The notes beneath the pieces are model-generated. The model was not told the origin of the DNA and searched no databases. It worked only from the letters and a program-made list of their open reading frames with translations. From Candidatus Acidiferrales bacterium (lineage in GTDB: Bacteria > Acidobacteriota > Terriglobia > Acidiferrales > UBA7541), in assembly GCA_030038275.1 (NCBI GenBank), contig JASHPG010000113.1, forward strand, positions 1 through 56,668: DNA of 56,668 bases, read 5' to 3'. This document shows, in pieces, positions 36,690 to 45,270 of this stretch. Position numbers and translations under genes: made by a program. Positions within the stretch are counted from its first letter, which is position 1, and each line of letters begins with the position of its first letter.

Positions 36690-36900
36690 TTCTGACCCGG
36701 ATGAACCAATCTAACCCGGCCGCCACTCGAATTCCACTATTTTTCCGGCAGTTGAGCGGGCACTGTCGAATCACCGTGACCGGCGGGAGTGTGGTTGAAA
36801 TCCGGGTTGGCACGGCGAGTCTAATCGCGCTTTTCCGTTCCATAGGGCTGGGTGCATGGATGAACGGAATCCGCTGTATGTGTTATCAGTCTGGTGTGTT

Positions 36901-37023
36901 TTAGTGGTGGGATAACAGGACGAAGGCGATCAAGCAGGCAACCAGCGTTGCCACTATCGCCCCAAAAAGAATCCAGAACGCTTTCCGCCAGGGAGTGTAT
37001 TTCTGCTTCGGATCGTTAGGCAT
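36901..37023 (-). CDS. Small single-pass membrane protein, copy 2
   Basis: A 40-residue frame from the ATG at 37023: MPNDPKQKYTPWRKAFW, then ILFGAIVATLVACLIAFVLL and SHH. Aligned from residue 1 to the protein at 36558-36689, Trp12, Arg13, Lys14, Ala15, Trp17, Ala22, Val24, Thr26-Leu27-Val28-Ala29 and Ile32 are identical. The frame is open upstream to 37101, but that part shows no matching sequence. The two genes run in the same direction, 211 bases apart. Confidence 0.62.
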   Translation of the reverse strand: MPNDPKQKYTPWRKAFWILFGAIVATLVACLIAFVLLSHH

Positions 37024-37243
37024 CGCAACCCCAGAACTCCGTGGAACAATTGAATTGGCCTCCACCTTCAAATTTACTCGACTCGCGCACTGAAATTCCA
37101 CGTTCTTTCAACACGCGCTCGCGGCGTCGCCAGCCAGATTCGCCTTTCGGTTTTTCAGCTAGCGGCGTATTTTCAGTAAATGTTTGCATGCGAGCGGAAC
37201 TGCAAGCCAGTGGCTACCCGAACCGCGTGGTTCGACCGCGACC

Positions 37244-38215
37244 ATGAATTTTGAGCCGTTTTCCGGCGGACCCGCTCCGCCGTCCCATGATCCTCGCCGC
37301 GACCCCGCCCACGAACATCCCATGACTCGCGTGTTTCTTGGGCCGGACGGCCTGCGCGTGGGATGGCGGCTGATACTCGCGATTTCCCTTTGGTATGTCT
37401 TTTCGAGTCTCCTGCCGGTTCTGGTCTTATGGATTCCAAGCGTTCGGGAGATGGTCCAAAACATCGCCGCGCCAGAGCGCGTCGTGCTCACTCCCGCTTT
37501 CGTTCTCTTCGCCGAAGGTCTTCCGGCAGTGGCCGCCTTGCTCGCCGGTCTTGTCATGTCGCGCATTGAAAGCCGGTCATTCGCGCAGTATGGGCTTCCG
37601 GGCAGGGTCGCCTTTGGAAAGCGGTTTTGGCAAGGCGCGTTATTCGGCTTCGCGATGATTAGCCTTTTAATGGGCCTCATCGCCGCTCTCCATGGCTATT
37701 CGGTCAGCGGAGTCGATCTGCAAGCCTTCCCCGCGCTGCGCTACGCGCTGCTTTACTTTGCCGCATTTATAGGCGTCGCTGTGTTCGAGGAGTTTGTTTT
37801 CCGCGGATACTTGCAGTCCACGCTTCAACTGGCCACCGGCTTCTGGCCGGCTGCGGTGGTCCTCGCCGCGGCTTTTGGAGTCACTCACTTCTCCAATCCT
37901 GGCGAACGCACGTTTGGCGTAGTGATGGCGGCTTGCTTTGGCTTGCTTGTCGCATTCACGCTCTGGCGCACGGGGAGCATCTGGTTCGCTATCGGCTTGC
38001 ACTCGGCTTGGGACTGGGGCGAGACCTACTTTTACTCCGTGCGCGATAGCGGCGTGCCGGCCTCCGGCCACTTCTTGCGCTCCGATTTTCACGGTCCCGC
38101 GTGGCTCACCGGCGGATCGGTGGGGCCGGAGGGAAGCGCGTTGTCTTTCGCCGTGCTGATCCTTGCGGCGATTGCCCTGCACCTGCTTCTGCCGTCGCGC
38201 AAGCAAGCCCGGTAA
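37244..38215 (+). CDS. CPBP family intramembrane metalloprotease
   Basis: A 323-residue polytopic membrane protein. The abortive-infection/CAAX-protease signature is intact: VFEEFVFRGYLQSTL (EExxxR) in a central helix, VTHFSN about 45 residues later, and LHSAWDWGETYFYS near the C-terminus, which supplies further metal ligands. About seven to eight membrane segments are visible. I start at the ATG at 37244 (MNFEPFSGG); the N-terminal 25 residues are Pro-rich and cytoplasmic. Known members cleave prenylated or bacteriocin-related peptides; no peptide substrate gene is evident beside it. Confidence 0.85.
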   Translation: MNFEPFSGGPAPPSHDPRRDPAHEHPMTRVFLGPDGLRVGWRLILAISLWYVFSSLLPVLVLWIPSVREMVQNIAAPERVVLTPAFVLFAEGLPAVAALLAGLVMSRIESRSFAQYGLPGRVAFGKRFWQGALFGFAMISLLMGLIAALHGYSVSGVDLQAFPALRYALLYFAAFIGVAVFEEFVFRGYLQSTLQLATGFWPAAVVLAAAFGVTHFSNPGERTFGVVMAACFGLLVAFTLWRTGSIWFAIGLHSAWDWGETYFYSVRDSGVPASGHFLRSDFHGPAWLTGGSVGPEGSALSFAVLILAAIALHLLLPSRKQAR

Positions 38216-38309
38216 TTCGTGCGCCCGATCGAATCCTTTTTGGCCGTTCACGCATCTAGTTTGCGGTGCCGGACGCGGCAGCAGCGAAATTGCACTGCAC
38301 GGTACTGGT

Positions 38310-38338
38310 TTGACAAGAGTCAGGCCCATTGATAGAAT
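38310..38338 (+). promoter_or_regulatory. Near-consensus sigma-70-type promoter for the DksA/TraR gene
   Basis: TTGACA at 38310-38315 and TAGAAT at 38333-38338 are separated by exactly 17 bases. Transcription would start about 38345, 40 bases before the ATG at 38385. Confidence 0.72.
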
Positions 38339-38384
38339 GGCCTGATTTAAGCGAGGGTTTTCCCCTCACCTAGGGACTTGGGTC

Positions 38385-38738
38385 ATGGACAAGAAGCGTC
38401 TTGATTATTACAGAAAGAAATTGCAGGTCCGGCGCGAGGAATTGCTCCGCGCCATCTCGCGCACCGAGCAGGAAGGCCGCGAAGCGGACGAAGATCCCAC
38501 GGTGGATCTGGCCGATAAGGCCGCCAATTCGTACACGAAGGAATTTCTGTTTGGCCAGACGCACAACGATCGTGCGCTCCTTCAACTGGTGGACGACGCG
38601 CTGCGCCGCATCAAGGAGGAATCCTTCGGCCAGTGTGCGTCTTGCGAACAGGAGCTTCAGCAGAAGCGTCTGGAAGCGGTGCCTTGGACCCGCTACTGCA
38701 TCAATTGCCAGGAGAAGCAGGAGCGGGGTCAGCTCTGA
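38385..38738 (+). CDS. DksA/TraR-family zinc-finger protein
   Basis: A 117-residue protein that should bind RNA polymerase through its secondary channel. An N-terminal coiled coil carries the acidic tip D41-L-A-D44-K-A46, the DxxDxA pattern needed for DksA function, and the C-terminal zinc site is Cys84-x2-Cys87 and Cys105-x2-Cys108, the full four-Cys set. It is shorter than E. coli DksA (151) but longer than TraR, as usual for stand-alone relatives. It has its own strong promoter at 38310-38338, implying high basal expression. Confidence 0.92.
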   Translation: MDKKRLDYYRKKLQVRREELLRAISRTEQEGREADEDPTVDLADKAANSYTKEFLFGQTHNDRALLQLVDDALRRIKEESFGQCASCEQELQQKRLEAVPWTRYCINCQEKQERGQL

Positions 38739-38919
38739 CCGTTCGCCGGCTTTTCCGGAGATTCGGCGCGGCCGAAGCACCCTGATTGCGGCCTTCGGCC
38801 GCCCACGCACTTCCGCACAGTTCCCACCTAGCCAGAGGGGCTCTCCGTAGAAATACCTACGCCGCGTGTGCCTTTCCCCATCTTCCTGTTGCGAATAGCT
38901 TCGAGTAACTTCCCTCGGC

Positions 38920-39738
38920 GTGATTCTCAAAAACGCCATCGATTCGCTTGCATCGGTGCTGTTTCCCGCGCCCTGCGCGATCTGCGGAGATACGCTCACC
39001 AGCGCCAGCCGCATTCCCGTATGCGGCCCGTGCCTCGATGAACTCGAAAGCATTCCCGATCCGGTTTGCGCTTGTTGTGGCCGCCCACTCGTCGCTCCTT
39101 CCTCGGGAACCGCGCAACTCAGCTTATCGATGCAGGCCGCCGACTTGCGCTGCCGCCTCTGCCGCTCGAATTTTTACGCCTTCGATCGCGCGCGCAGCTT
39201 CGCGGTTTATAATCGCGCCCTCTCGGAAGCCATCCTGCTGCTCAAATACGAGCAGGTCACCGCGCTAGCCGGGTGGTTCGGTGCGCGCCTGGCTCGACTC
39301 GCCCTCGAAGCGTGGCCGGACTGGCGCGCCGATGTGGTTGTCCCGGTTCCTTTGCATCGCGACCGGCGGCGCGAACGCGGCTATAACCAGGCCGAACTTA
39401 TCGCCAAGCCCGTTGCCCGCCGCCTGAAACTCCGCCTCGACGCGGATCTCTTGATTCGCACGAAACCACGGCCCGCTCAATTGGTGCTTTCCCGCACGGA
39501 GCACTGGAAGTCCGTGCGTGGCGCCTACGCCACTCGCGGCGGGATGAAGATTGACAATCTCCGCGTTCTGCTGGTAGATGATGTATTGACGACTGGCGCG
39601 ACGCTCGATGCTTGTTCCCGGGCGCTCAAGAAAGCGGGCGCCTCGCAGGTTTTCGGGTTAACGGTCGGGCGAGTTCGTTCCGGCATGGCGGCCGCGGTTT
39701 ACGCGCCCGCGGCGCAATCGATCCGGCAACCAAGCTGA
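38920..39738 (+). CDS. comF: ComF-family phosphoribosyltransferase
   Basis: ComF proteins are linked to DNA uptake in competent bacteria; their biochemical substrate is not settled. The 272-residue protein has an N-terminal zinc-ribbon with CAICGDTL, CGPC, CACCGRP and CRLCRS, then a type I phosphoribosyltransferase domain with ADVVVPVPLHRDRRRERGYN and the PRPP loop LLVDDVLTTGATLDAC. The start is GTG at 38920; the ribosome-binding site is poor. The C-terminal 30 residues fall outside the known domain. Confidence 0.88.
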   Translation: MILKNAIDSLASVLFPAPCAICGDTLTSASRIPVCGPCLDELESIPDPVCACCGRPLVAPSSGTAQLSLSMQAADLRCRLCRSNFYAFDRARSFAVYNRALSEAILLLKYEQVTALAGWFGARLARLALEAWPDWRADVVVPVPLHRDRRRERGYNQAELIAKPVARRLKLRLDADLLIRTKPRPAQLVLSRTEHWKSVRGAYATRGGMKIDNLRVLLVDDVLTTGATLDACSRALKKAGASQVFGLTVGRVRSGMAAAVYAPAAQSIRQPS

Positions 39739-39796
39739 GTCGATCGCGCATCTATAAGCAGTAAGGAGTTTTGTATCGAGGCGTAAAGGCGGCGTG

Positions 39797-40426
39797 ATGG
39801 ATAATCGCCCGAAATCCGGTTTGCGTCCTCGGCCCAACATCAGCGTTGCCGCGGCCGCCGCGGATGCCGCTGCGCAAAAACCCGCCGATCCCCCTGGCAG
39901 TAGCCGCCGTTCCGTAATGCAGTCGCCTGTACTCGTACTTAACGCGACGTTCGAGCCTATCAATGTGACTGCTGTGCGCCGCGCCTTGGTGCTGATGCTC
40001 AAGGGAGTCGCGCAGGCCGAGGAAACCAATCACGGAGAGGTCCACTCCACGTCGAAGTCCGTCGCGGTGCCCTCGGTGATTCGCCTGCTCAGCTACCGGC
40101 ACATTCCGCAGCAGAGCCGCGCGCTTTCCAGAAAAAATATTCTTCTTCGCGACCGCAATACCTGCCAGTTTTGCGGAAAGCTGTTCCCGGCTTCGGAACT
40201 TACGCTCGACCATGTGATGCCGCGTTCGCGCGGAGGCCGCTCCACCTGGGAAAACCTGGTGGCCTGCTGCTACTCGTGCAATAACAGCAAGGGTGATCGC
40301 ACGCCGGAAGAAGCGGGTCTTCAACTGCAGCGCAGGCCGCGTCCCTTCACTTTACACACGTCGCGTCAGCTGATGCGTCTCATGGGCCATCGCGACGAAA
40401 AGTGGCGCAAATATCTTTTTTATTGA
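39797..40426 (+). CDS. HNH endonuclease
   Basis: A 209-residue protein whose C-terminal half holds an HNH domain with a zinc-ribbon: [38 protein letters not shown] with the catalytic His, and [18 protein letters not shown]. The N-terminal portion ([24 protein letters not shown]) is typical of a chromosomal HNH family widespread in several phyla, not of homing endonucleases. I use the ATG at 39797 in preference to the GTG three bases upstream. It may also start at the ATG before [11 protein letters not shown]. The role is unknown. Confidence 0.85.
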   Translation: MDNRPKSGLRPRPNISVAAAAADAAAQKPADPPGSSRRSVMQSPVLVLNATFEPINVTAVRRALVLMLKGVAQAEETNHGEVHSTSKSVAVPSVIRLLSYRHIPQQSRALSRKNILLRDRNTCQFCGKLFPASELTLDHVMPRSRGGRSTWENLVACCYSCNNSKGDRTPEEAGLQLQRRPRPFTLHTSRQLMRLMGHRDEKWRKYLFY

Positions 40427-40492
40427 TTCGCCATTTGCAACCTTTTCGGAATATTCGCGTCTAACTTATCAAACACTTCTAGGACACACCCC

Positions 40493-40537
40493 GGGAAGCC
40501 GGTCAACGTCAGTTGGCCAGCTTCCCTTCTTTATTTT
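40493..40537 (+). terminator. Terminator after the HNH gene
   Basis: GGGAAGC at 40493-40499 pairs with GCTTCCC at 40520-40526, followed by TTCTTTATTTT. It lies between convergent genes. No A-run flanks the left arm, so it serves the plus strand best. Confidence 0.65.
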
Positions 40538-40593
40538 CTGCGCAGCACCCCTGCCACATCCGGCGCGCGGGCACGGAAAAACTTCCGTGAAGG

Positions 40594-42090
40594 TTATTGG
40601 CGTAACATGACCTTCAGCCCGCGCCGCCAGTTCTCATTCAGGCCGACGCGCGTCACGCAAATTTCCGCGGAAAAATATTTCAGCAGAATGTCCGCCGTGG
40701 GATGAAACCGCAGAGCCGGCGCGGCCAGCCAAGCCAGCGGAGGCTTTGGGTCGAGCGCGACGCCGGGAAAGTAACCGTAGCGCTCGAAATCGCCGTCGCG
40801 CTGGTGGCGGCGCACGCGCAGCCAGTAATCGACGGCCTGCAGCGGCAGTTGAATGTCCTCGGAAGCCTTCAGCTCGATCACCACCAGCCTGCCGCGCCGC
40901 GTCACTCCTAGTAAATCCAGAATTCCCCGGTCGCCTGCGGCCAGCGCCGGCATCTGCGAGTAAAGATGGTTTGGATCGAGTGATGCGTCGAGCCTTGTGC
41001 AATCCTCAAGCACCAGCGATTCCAGCCATCGCTCCGGCGCGGCCCGGTAATTTCGGGTGTTCGTGTCGCTGGCCAACGGGTTGCGTTGCAAGTCGAGTTT
41101 CGCGATCAGGCGTTCGAGTTGCGGCTCCTTCGCCGTGCTTAGAAATTGCGGCGCATCGCCCCAGCCGAATTTCATTCCTTCCTTTGACCACCACGCGAAC
41201 TCCAGCCCGCGAAAACAGAAGGCTGCTTCCTTAGCTCCGGCAAGCACGCGAATGCGAAGCGCTCCGCTCGAATCGTCGAGAAGCCGCGCCAGCGCCGGAA
41301 CCCGGCTGGCCGCTTCGCGCGCGGCCTGCAACAGCTCTTCGGCTTGCCTTCGCGGCACGAGCCAGCTTTCCAGGTTTCCCGCGTCCTGTGCGTCCGCCTT
41401 TTGTATTTGCCAATCCCACTCGCGGTACTCGAAGATTTCCGTTCGCGCGGCGCTGGAAAGGGCCATCGCTCTTTCGCGAAGCAGCTTTGCGCTTCCTTGC
41501 GGCACGAACAGCCGCAAAGCCTCGATGGGCTGCCGTTCCGCGCGGCCGCGCACCCAATCCAGCCAGATGATTCCGTGCGCCAGCATTGCTTCGAGCGCGG
41601 CGGCGCTTTCGCCGGGTGCTATCGCCAGCAGCGCGTACGCCCGGGAGCCTTCGCGCATGCGTCCGCGCGCGTACCAACCGGAAAATGAGCGCCGCAGGTC
41701 GGGCGCGGCGGTAAGCGGATCGATTTGCGCGTCGGGGAAACGCTCGGCAAGGATGCGTTGAAACCGGGCGCGAAATTGCTCGCGGGTGATGCGCCCGGTG
41801 GAGCGCGGGAGATCGGTGCGAAGGAATTCGATGCGGCTCGGCTTCGCGCGGCCGAAGCGCTGCACCTCGAGGACGATCCGGTCTTCGGTTTGTTCCTGGA
41901 TTCGCAGCAGCCGCCGCGTCACGCTTCGTTCGCCGGACCACAGATGCACCAGCGAATTCTTGCCCTGGACGCGAAGCTCGCAATGCAAACCGGAAAGTTC
42001 CGCGAGCCATTCGCCGTCTTCACGAACTTCCGCCGGCCCCGAAGCCGCCATGGCGTCGAGGGCGCGGTCCAGCTCAGCCCATTCGTTCAT
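40594..42090 (-). CDS. Uncharacterised protein with PD-(D/E)XK-like segment
   Basis: A 498-residue soluble protein of unknown role. Near residue 405 the segment GDRGILDLLGVTRRGRLVVIELKAS has the spacing of a PD-(D/E)XK nuclease core (Asp ... Glu-x-Lys), with a following LPLQAVDYWLRV helix as seen in RecB-like and Holliday-resolvase-like folds. The N-terminal 400 residues are unrecognised and acidic-basic mixed, with REFQ-like DNA-binding helices not evident. The ATG at 42090 has an SD (GGAG) eight to ten bases upstream; GTG at 42096 is an alternative. It is the last gene of the moaDE-VWA-suhB-queA unit. Confidence 0.6.
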   Translation of the reverse strand: MNEWAELDRALDAMAASGPAEVREDGEWLAELSGLHCELRVQGKNSLVHLWSGERSVTRRLLRIQEQTEDRIVLEVQRFGRAKPSRIEFLRTDLPRSTGRITREQFRARFQRILAERFPDAQIDPLTAAPDLRRSFSGWYARGRMREGSRAYALLAIAPGESAAALEAMLAHGIIWLDWVRGRAERQPIEALRLFVPQGSAKLLRERAMALSSAARTEIFEYREWDWQIQKADAQDAGNLESWLVPRRQAEELLQAAREAASRVPALARLLDDSSGALRIRVLAGAKEAAFCFRGLEFAWWSKEGMKFGWGDAPQFLSTAKEPQLERLIAKLDLQRNPLASDTNTRNYRAAPERWLESLVLEDCTRLDASLDPNHLYSQMPALAAGDRGILDLLGVTRRGRLVVIELKASEDIQLPLQAVDYWLRVRRHQRDGDFERYGYFPGVALDPKPPLAWLAAPALRFHPTADILLKYFSAEICVTRVGLNENWRRGLKVMLRQ

Positions 42091-42124
42091 AGACACCGCT
42101 CCAACGTTTAGAAACAGTTCGCCG

Positions 42125-42616
42125 TTACCGCAAAATTAAACCGGTGACGCGGATCGTAGGATACTGCTGATTCCATTCCGCAGGAACGTCCTCGAATGTG
42201 ATCTGAAATTCCCGCTGCTTGCCGGGGTCGAGCGGTTGCGACGCGTCCGGGATCACGCGATGCGTCTCCCGCAAAATCACCTGGTTAAACGGATCGTGGA
42301 ACTGGACCAGAATTTCCATGGCCTGGATCGCGCGCGCGCCGTCGTTGGAAATCACGCCGTCGAGATACGTGAACTTTTCATTCAGCATGTTCGACGATTC
42401 GGAGAGCTGGAGATTCTGGAAGTGGATGTTTCCGGCGTAGCTCTGCGCGTCGGCGGCGAACGGCAGCTTGGGCTGTTGTTTCTGGTTCGCCGGTTTTGAT
42501 GAATGTGTCGCGACCAGAAAAATGACCACGACGATGGACACGGCCACCAGCCCAGCTAAAAACGCCGCCGGGAAACCCTTCTTTTCCTCGCCTCCGAAAT
42601 TTCCCGGAGAATCCAT
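42125..42616 (-). CDS. Membrane-anchored protein with FxLYD/DUF2393-like domain
   Basis: A 163-residue protein with a short cytoplasmic N-terminus (MDSPGNFGGEEKKGF), one membrane helix (about residues 17-40), and an extracytoplasmic beta-domain. The latter has NIHFQNLQLSESSNML, YLDGVISNDGARAI, MEILVQFHDPFNQVI and FQITFEDVPAEWN, the pattern of a comparative Ig-like fold seen in FxLYD and DUF2393 proteins. The role is unknown. The ATG is seven bases after the metallophosphoesterase stop. Confidence 0.65.
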   Translation of the reverse strand: MDSPGNFGGEEKKGFPAAFLAGLVAVSIVVVIFLVATHSSKPANQKQQPKLPFAADAQSYAGNIHFQNLQLSESSNMLNEKFTYLDGVISNDGARAIQAMEILVQFHDPFNQVILRETHRVIPDASQPLDPGKQREFQITFEDVPAEWNQQYPTIRVTGLILR

Positions 42617-42623
42617 GGATTTC

Positions 42624-43367
42624 TCAGCGCCCGAAAGAAAGTCTCAGAATCAACGGTTCCGGCAAACCGGCTTGCGTCATGCGTTGCTGAACGAGCGCAA
42701 CGTCGTATGAAATGCGCCAGAACTCAACGGTGCGGTTCTCGAAGTCGGCGATGGCGAATCCGGCGCGCGGATTGCCGTCGCGCGGTTGTCCGATCGAGCC
42801 GGGATTCAGCATATACGTGGTGCCGGGTTCCACCGCGACGCTAAGGGATTCACGGCTGGGCGGCGGGGAGGCGCGCAGCGCCTGGACGTCTTCGCCGCGA
42901 AGCGTGAATCCGCCTTGCAGGTGCGTGTGGCCGAAAAACGTGACGGGCGTCGGCGCGGTTTTTAGATCCTCCACCGCCAGCTCGGGCGCGTACACGTATT
43001 GGTCCTCGTCGTAAATGGAGCCGTGGACGATGGAGAAGCCGTCCACCGTCTTCGGGCCTTGCGCGAGCTGGTGCAAAAATTCGCGGTTCTCCGGACGCAA
43101 TTGTTCGCGAGTCCACATCGCCGCGGCGCGCGCGATGGGGTTGAAATCGTCGATATTTTCGACTCCTGCCACGGCTTTATCGTGGTTGCCGCGGATCGTG
43201 ACGGCGCCGAGCGAACGGATGCAGTCGATCACTTCGTTCGGGTCGGGACCGTAACCGACCAGATCGCCCAGGCAGACGGCTTTGTCCCATTTGTCCTTGG
43301 CCGATGCGAGCGCCGCGTCGAGCGCGGTTATGTTGGCGTGAATGTCGCTGATGATCAGATAGCGCAT
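42624..43367 (-). CDS. Metallophosphoesterase (calcineurin-like)
   Basis: A 247-residue two-metal phosphoesterase. All motifs are visible: SDIHANITAL (Asp, His), CLGDLVGYGPDPNEV (Gly-Asp), VTIRGNHDKAV (Gly-Asn-His-Asp), ERE-like SIVHGSIYDEDQYVY and FFGHTHLQGGF (Gly-His-Thr-His). It is closest to the YfcE/DR1281-like group of soluble phosphodiesterases. The start ATG at 43367 follows the queA stop; a GTG at 43376 would overlap it in GTGA. The natural substrate cannot be inferred. Confidence 0.88.
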   Translation of the reverse strand: MRYLIISDIHANITALDAALASAKDKWDKAVCLGDLVGYGPDPNEVIDCIRSLGAVTIRGNHDKAVAGVENIDDFNPIARAAAMWTREQLRPENREFLHQLAQGPKTVDGFSIVHGSIYDEDQYVYAPELAVEDLKTAPTPVTFFGHTHLQGGFTLRGEDVQALRASPPPSRESLSVAVEPGTTYMLNPGSIGQPRDGNPRAGFAIADFENRTVEFWRISYDVALVQQRMTQAGLPEPLILRLSFGR

Positions 43368-43372
43368 GTGAT

Positions 43373-44455
43373 TCACCGGATGAGCATGGCGTCCCCGTAA
43401 CTATAAAAACGATACTCCGATTCGACCGCGTGGCGATAGGCGCGCAGAACATTTTCGCGCCCCGCGAACGCCGCGACCATGGCGAGCAGCGTGGAACGCG
43501 GCAAATGAAAATTGGTGAGCATCTGGTCCACGGCGCGGAATATCTTGCCTGGAAAAAGGAAAATAGTCGCGCTGAATTTTCCGGAGGCCGGCGCTCCGCC
43601 GTTTTTCTCCGCGGAATCCTCCAGCGCGCGCACCACGGTGGTTCCCACGGCGAGCACGGGGCGCCTTTCGCGCCGGGCTTTGGCGATCGCCTCCGCCGTG
43701 CATTCGGGGATTTCGTACGATTCAGCATGAATTTTATGCTCTTCCAGCCGTTCGGTGCGGACCGGTTCGAACGTGCCGAGCCCCACGTTCAAGGTTAATT
43801 CCGCGATCTGAACGCCGCGCGCGCGAATTCTCTCCAGGATTCGAGGAGTGAAGTGCAATCCAGCGGTTGGCGCGGCAACAGCGATTCCGTTGCGCGCGAA
43901 AACGGTCTGATAGCGTTCGCGATCGAGAGGTTCGTCGGCGCGTTTGATGTAAGGAGGCAGCGGGATATGGCCGAGCCGCCCCAGCGCTTCGTGAAAGCCG
44001 CTTTTGGAGGTGAAGCGCAGCACGCGGATTCCAAACGTGCCGCGGCCTTCCACCCGCGCTTCGAGTTCGCCCTCGCCGAAAACGATTCGCTCGCCGGTGG
44101 GGATTTTTCTGCCGGGACGAACCAGCGTTTCCCAAGTGTCCGGCGAAAGCTGGCGAACGAGCAGCACTTCGATCTGCGCATTCAGGAACTCGCGGCGCGC
44201 GGGATTCCCGCGGCCCACGGGCTGCGCGTTAATTCCGGCGCGGCGGCCGAAAAGCCGCGCCGGAACCACGCGAGCGTTGTTCACGACCACCAGTTCGTCC
44301 CCACGAAGGATTTCCGGAAGCTCGCGGAACCGCCGGTCTTGCCACGCGCCGCTGGCGCGATCGAGAAGCAGGAGGCGCGAAGCGTCGCGCTCGGCAAGCG
44401 GGCGCTGCGCGATGCGCTCCGGCGGTAGTTCGTAATCGAATTCCTTGACATCCAT
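43373..44455 (-). CDS. queA: S-adenosylmethionine:tRNA ribosyltransferase-isomerase
   Basis: Adds epoxycyclopentandiol to 7-aminomethyl-7-deazaguanine in tRNA, a late step in queuosine synthesis. The 360-residue protein starts FDYELPPERIAQRPLAERDA, contains VVVNNARVVPARLFG, FEVLLVRQLSPDT-like strands, APTAGLHFTPRIL, TLNVGLGTFEPVR and the C-terminal TNFHLPRSTLLAMVAAFAG. Other queuosine genes are not seen nearby. Its ATG abuts the suhB stop with no gap. Confidence 0.96.
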   Translation of the reverse strand: MDVKEFDYELPPERIAQRPLAERDASRLLLLDRASGAWQDRRFRELPEILRGDELVVVNNARVVPARLFGRRAGINAQPVGRGNPARREFLNAQIEVLLVRQLSPDTWETLVRPGRKIPTGERIVFGEGELEARVEGRGTFGIRVLRFTSKSGFHEALGRLGHIPLPPYIKRADEPLDRERYQTVFARNGIAVAAPTAGLHFTPRILERIRARGVQIAELTLNVGLGTFEPVRTERLEEHKIHAESYEIPECTAEAIAKARRERRPVLAVGTTVVRALEDSAEKNGGAPASGKFSATIFLFPGKIFRAVDQMLTNFHLPRSTLLAMVAAFAGRENVLRAYRHAVESEYRFYSYGDAMLIR

Positions 44456-45250
44456 TTAAGCCTTCGCGACCTGCTCGGCAACGCGCGCGATGATTTCGCG
44501 CATTTCGCCGTGGATTTGCGAGTTTGAGGCGATCACCATGCGGCCGCCCGGCTGATACGGCTCGCCGTCGAGGCCAGTGACCATGCCTCCGGCCTCGCGA
44601 ACCAGAATCGTGCCGGCGGCCGTGTCCCACGACTTCAGGCCGAATTCCCAAAAACCGTCGAAGCGGCCGCAAGCCACGGCGCAAAGATCGAGAGCCGCGG
44701 CGCCATCGCGACGAACGCCGTGGGAACGCAAAGTGAATTCCCAGTAGTAATTGATATTGGCGCTTTTCTTGCGATGGTGCGTGGGAAATCCGGTGGCGAC
44801 AAGACTTTGGGAGAGCGATGGAACCGGCGAGACGCGGATCGGCCGATTGTTGAGGTATGCGCCCTCGCCTCGTGCCGCGGTGAAAAGCTCGCCGTACACG
44901 GGATTGAGCACCGCTCCGACGACCGGCACACCATCCTCAAGCAGACCCAGAGAAACGCAGAAGCACGGATAACCATGCGCGAAGTTGGTGGTGCCATCGA
45001 GCGGATCGACGTGCCAGCAATATTTCGCGTTGGCGGCTTCCTGGCGGCTGCCTTCCTCGGCCACGATGGCGTGATCGGGAAAGCGTTGGCGCAAGCGGGA
45101 GACGACGAGTTCCTCGGAGCGGCGATCGGAATCCGTGATGAGATCGACTTCGCCCTTGTATTCGATTTTCTTGGGGCTGTCGTAGCCGGCGCGCAGAATA
45201 GCTCCTGCTTCTCGCGCAATTTCAATGGCGGCCTGAAGAAAGGGATTCAT
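44456..45250 (-). CDS. suhB: Inositol-monophosphatase-family phosphatase
   Basis: A Mg-dependent lithium-sensitive-type phosphatase, 264 residues. Metal-site motifs are AEEGSRQ (Glu), DPLDGTTNFAHGYP (Asp, Asp) and SWDTAAGTILVREAGG (Asp). Members hydrolyse inositol phosphates or, as HisN, histidinol phosphate; since the his operon here lacks a histidinol-phosphatase gene, this is one candidate, without direct evidence. It is 20 bases after the VWA gene. Confidence 0.9.
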   Translation of the reverse strand: MNPFLQAAIEIAREAGAILRAGYDSPKKIEYKGEVDLITDSDRRSEELVVSRLRQRFPDHAIVAEEGSRQEAANAKYCWHVDPLDGTTNFAHGYPCFCVSLGLLEDGVPVVGAVLNPVYGELFTAARGEGAYLNNRPIRVSPVPSLSQSLVATGFPTHHRKKSANINYYWEFTLRSHGVRRDGAAALDLCAVACGRFDGFWEFGLKSWDTAAGTILVREAGGMVTGLDGEPYQPGGRMVIASNSQIHGEMREIIARVAEQVAKA

Positions 45251-45270
45251 AAGAGGGATGCGCGCGCCGG

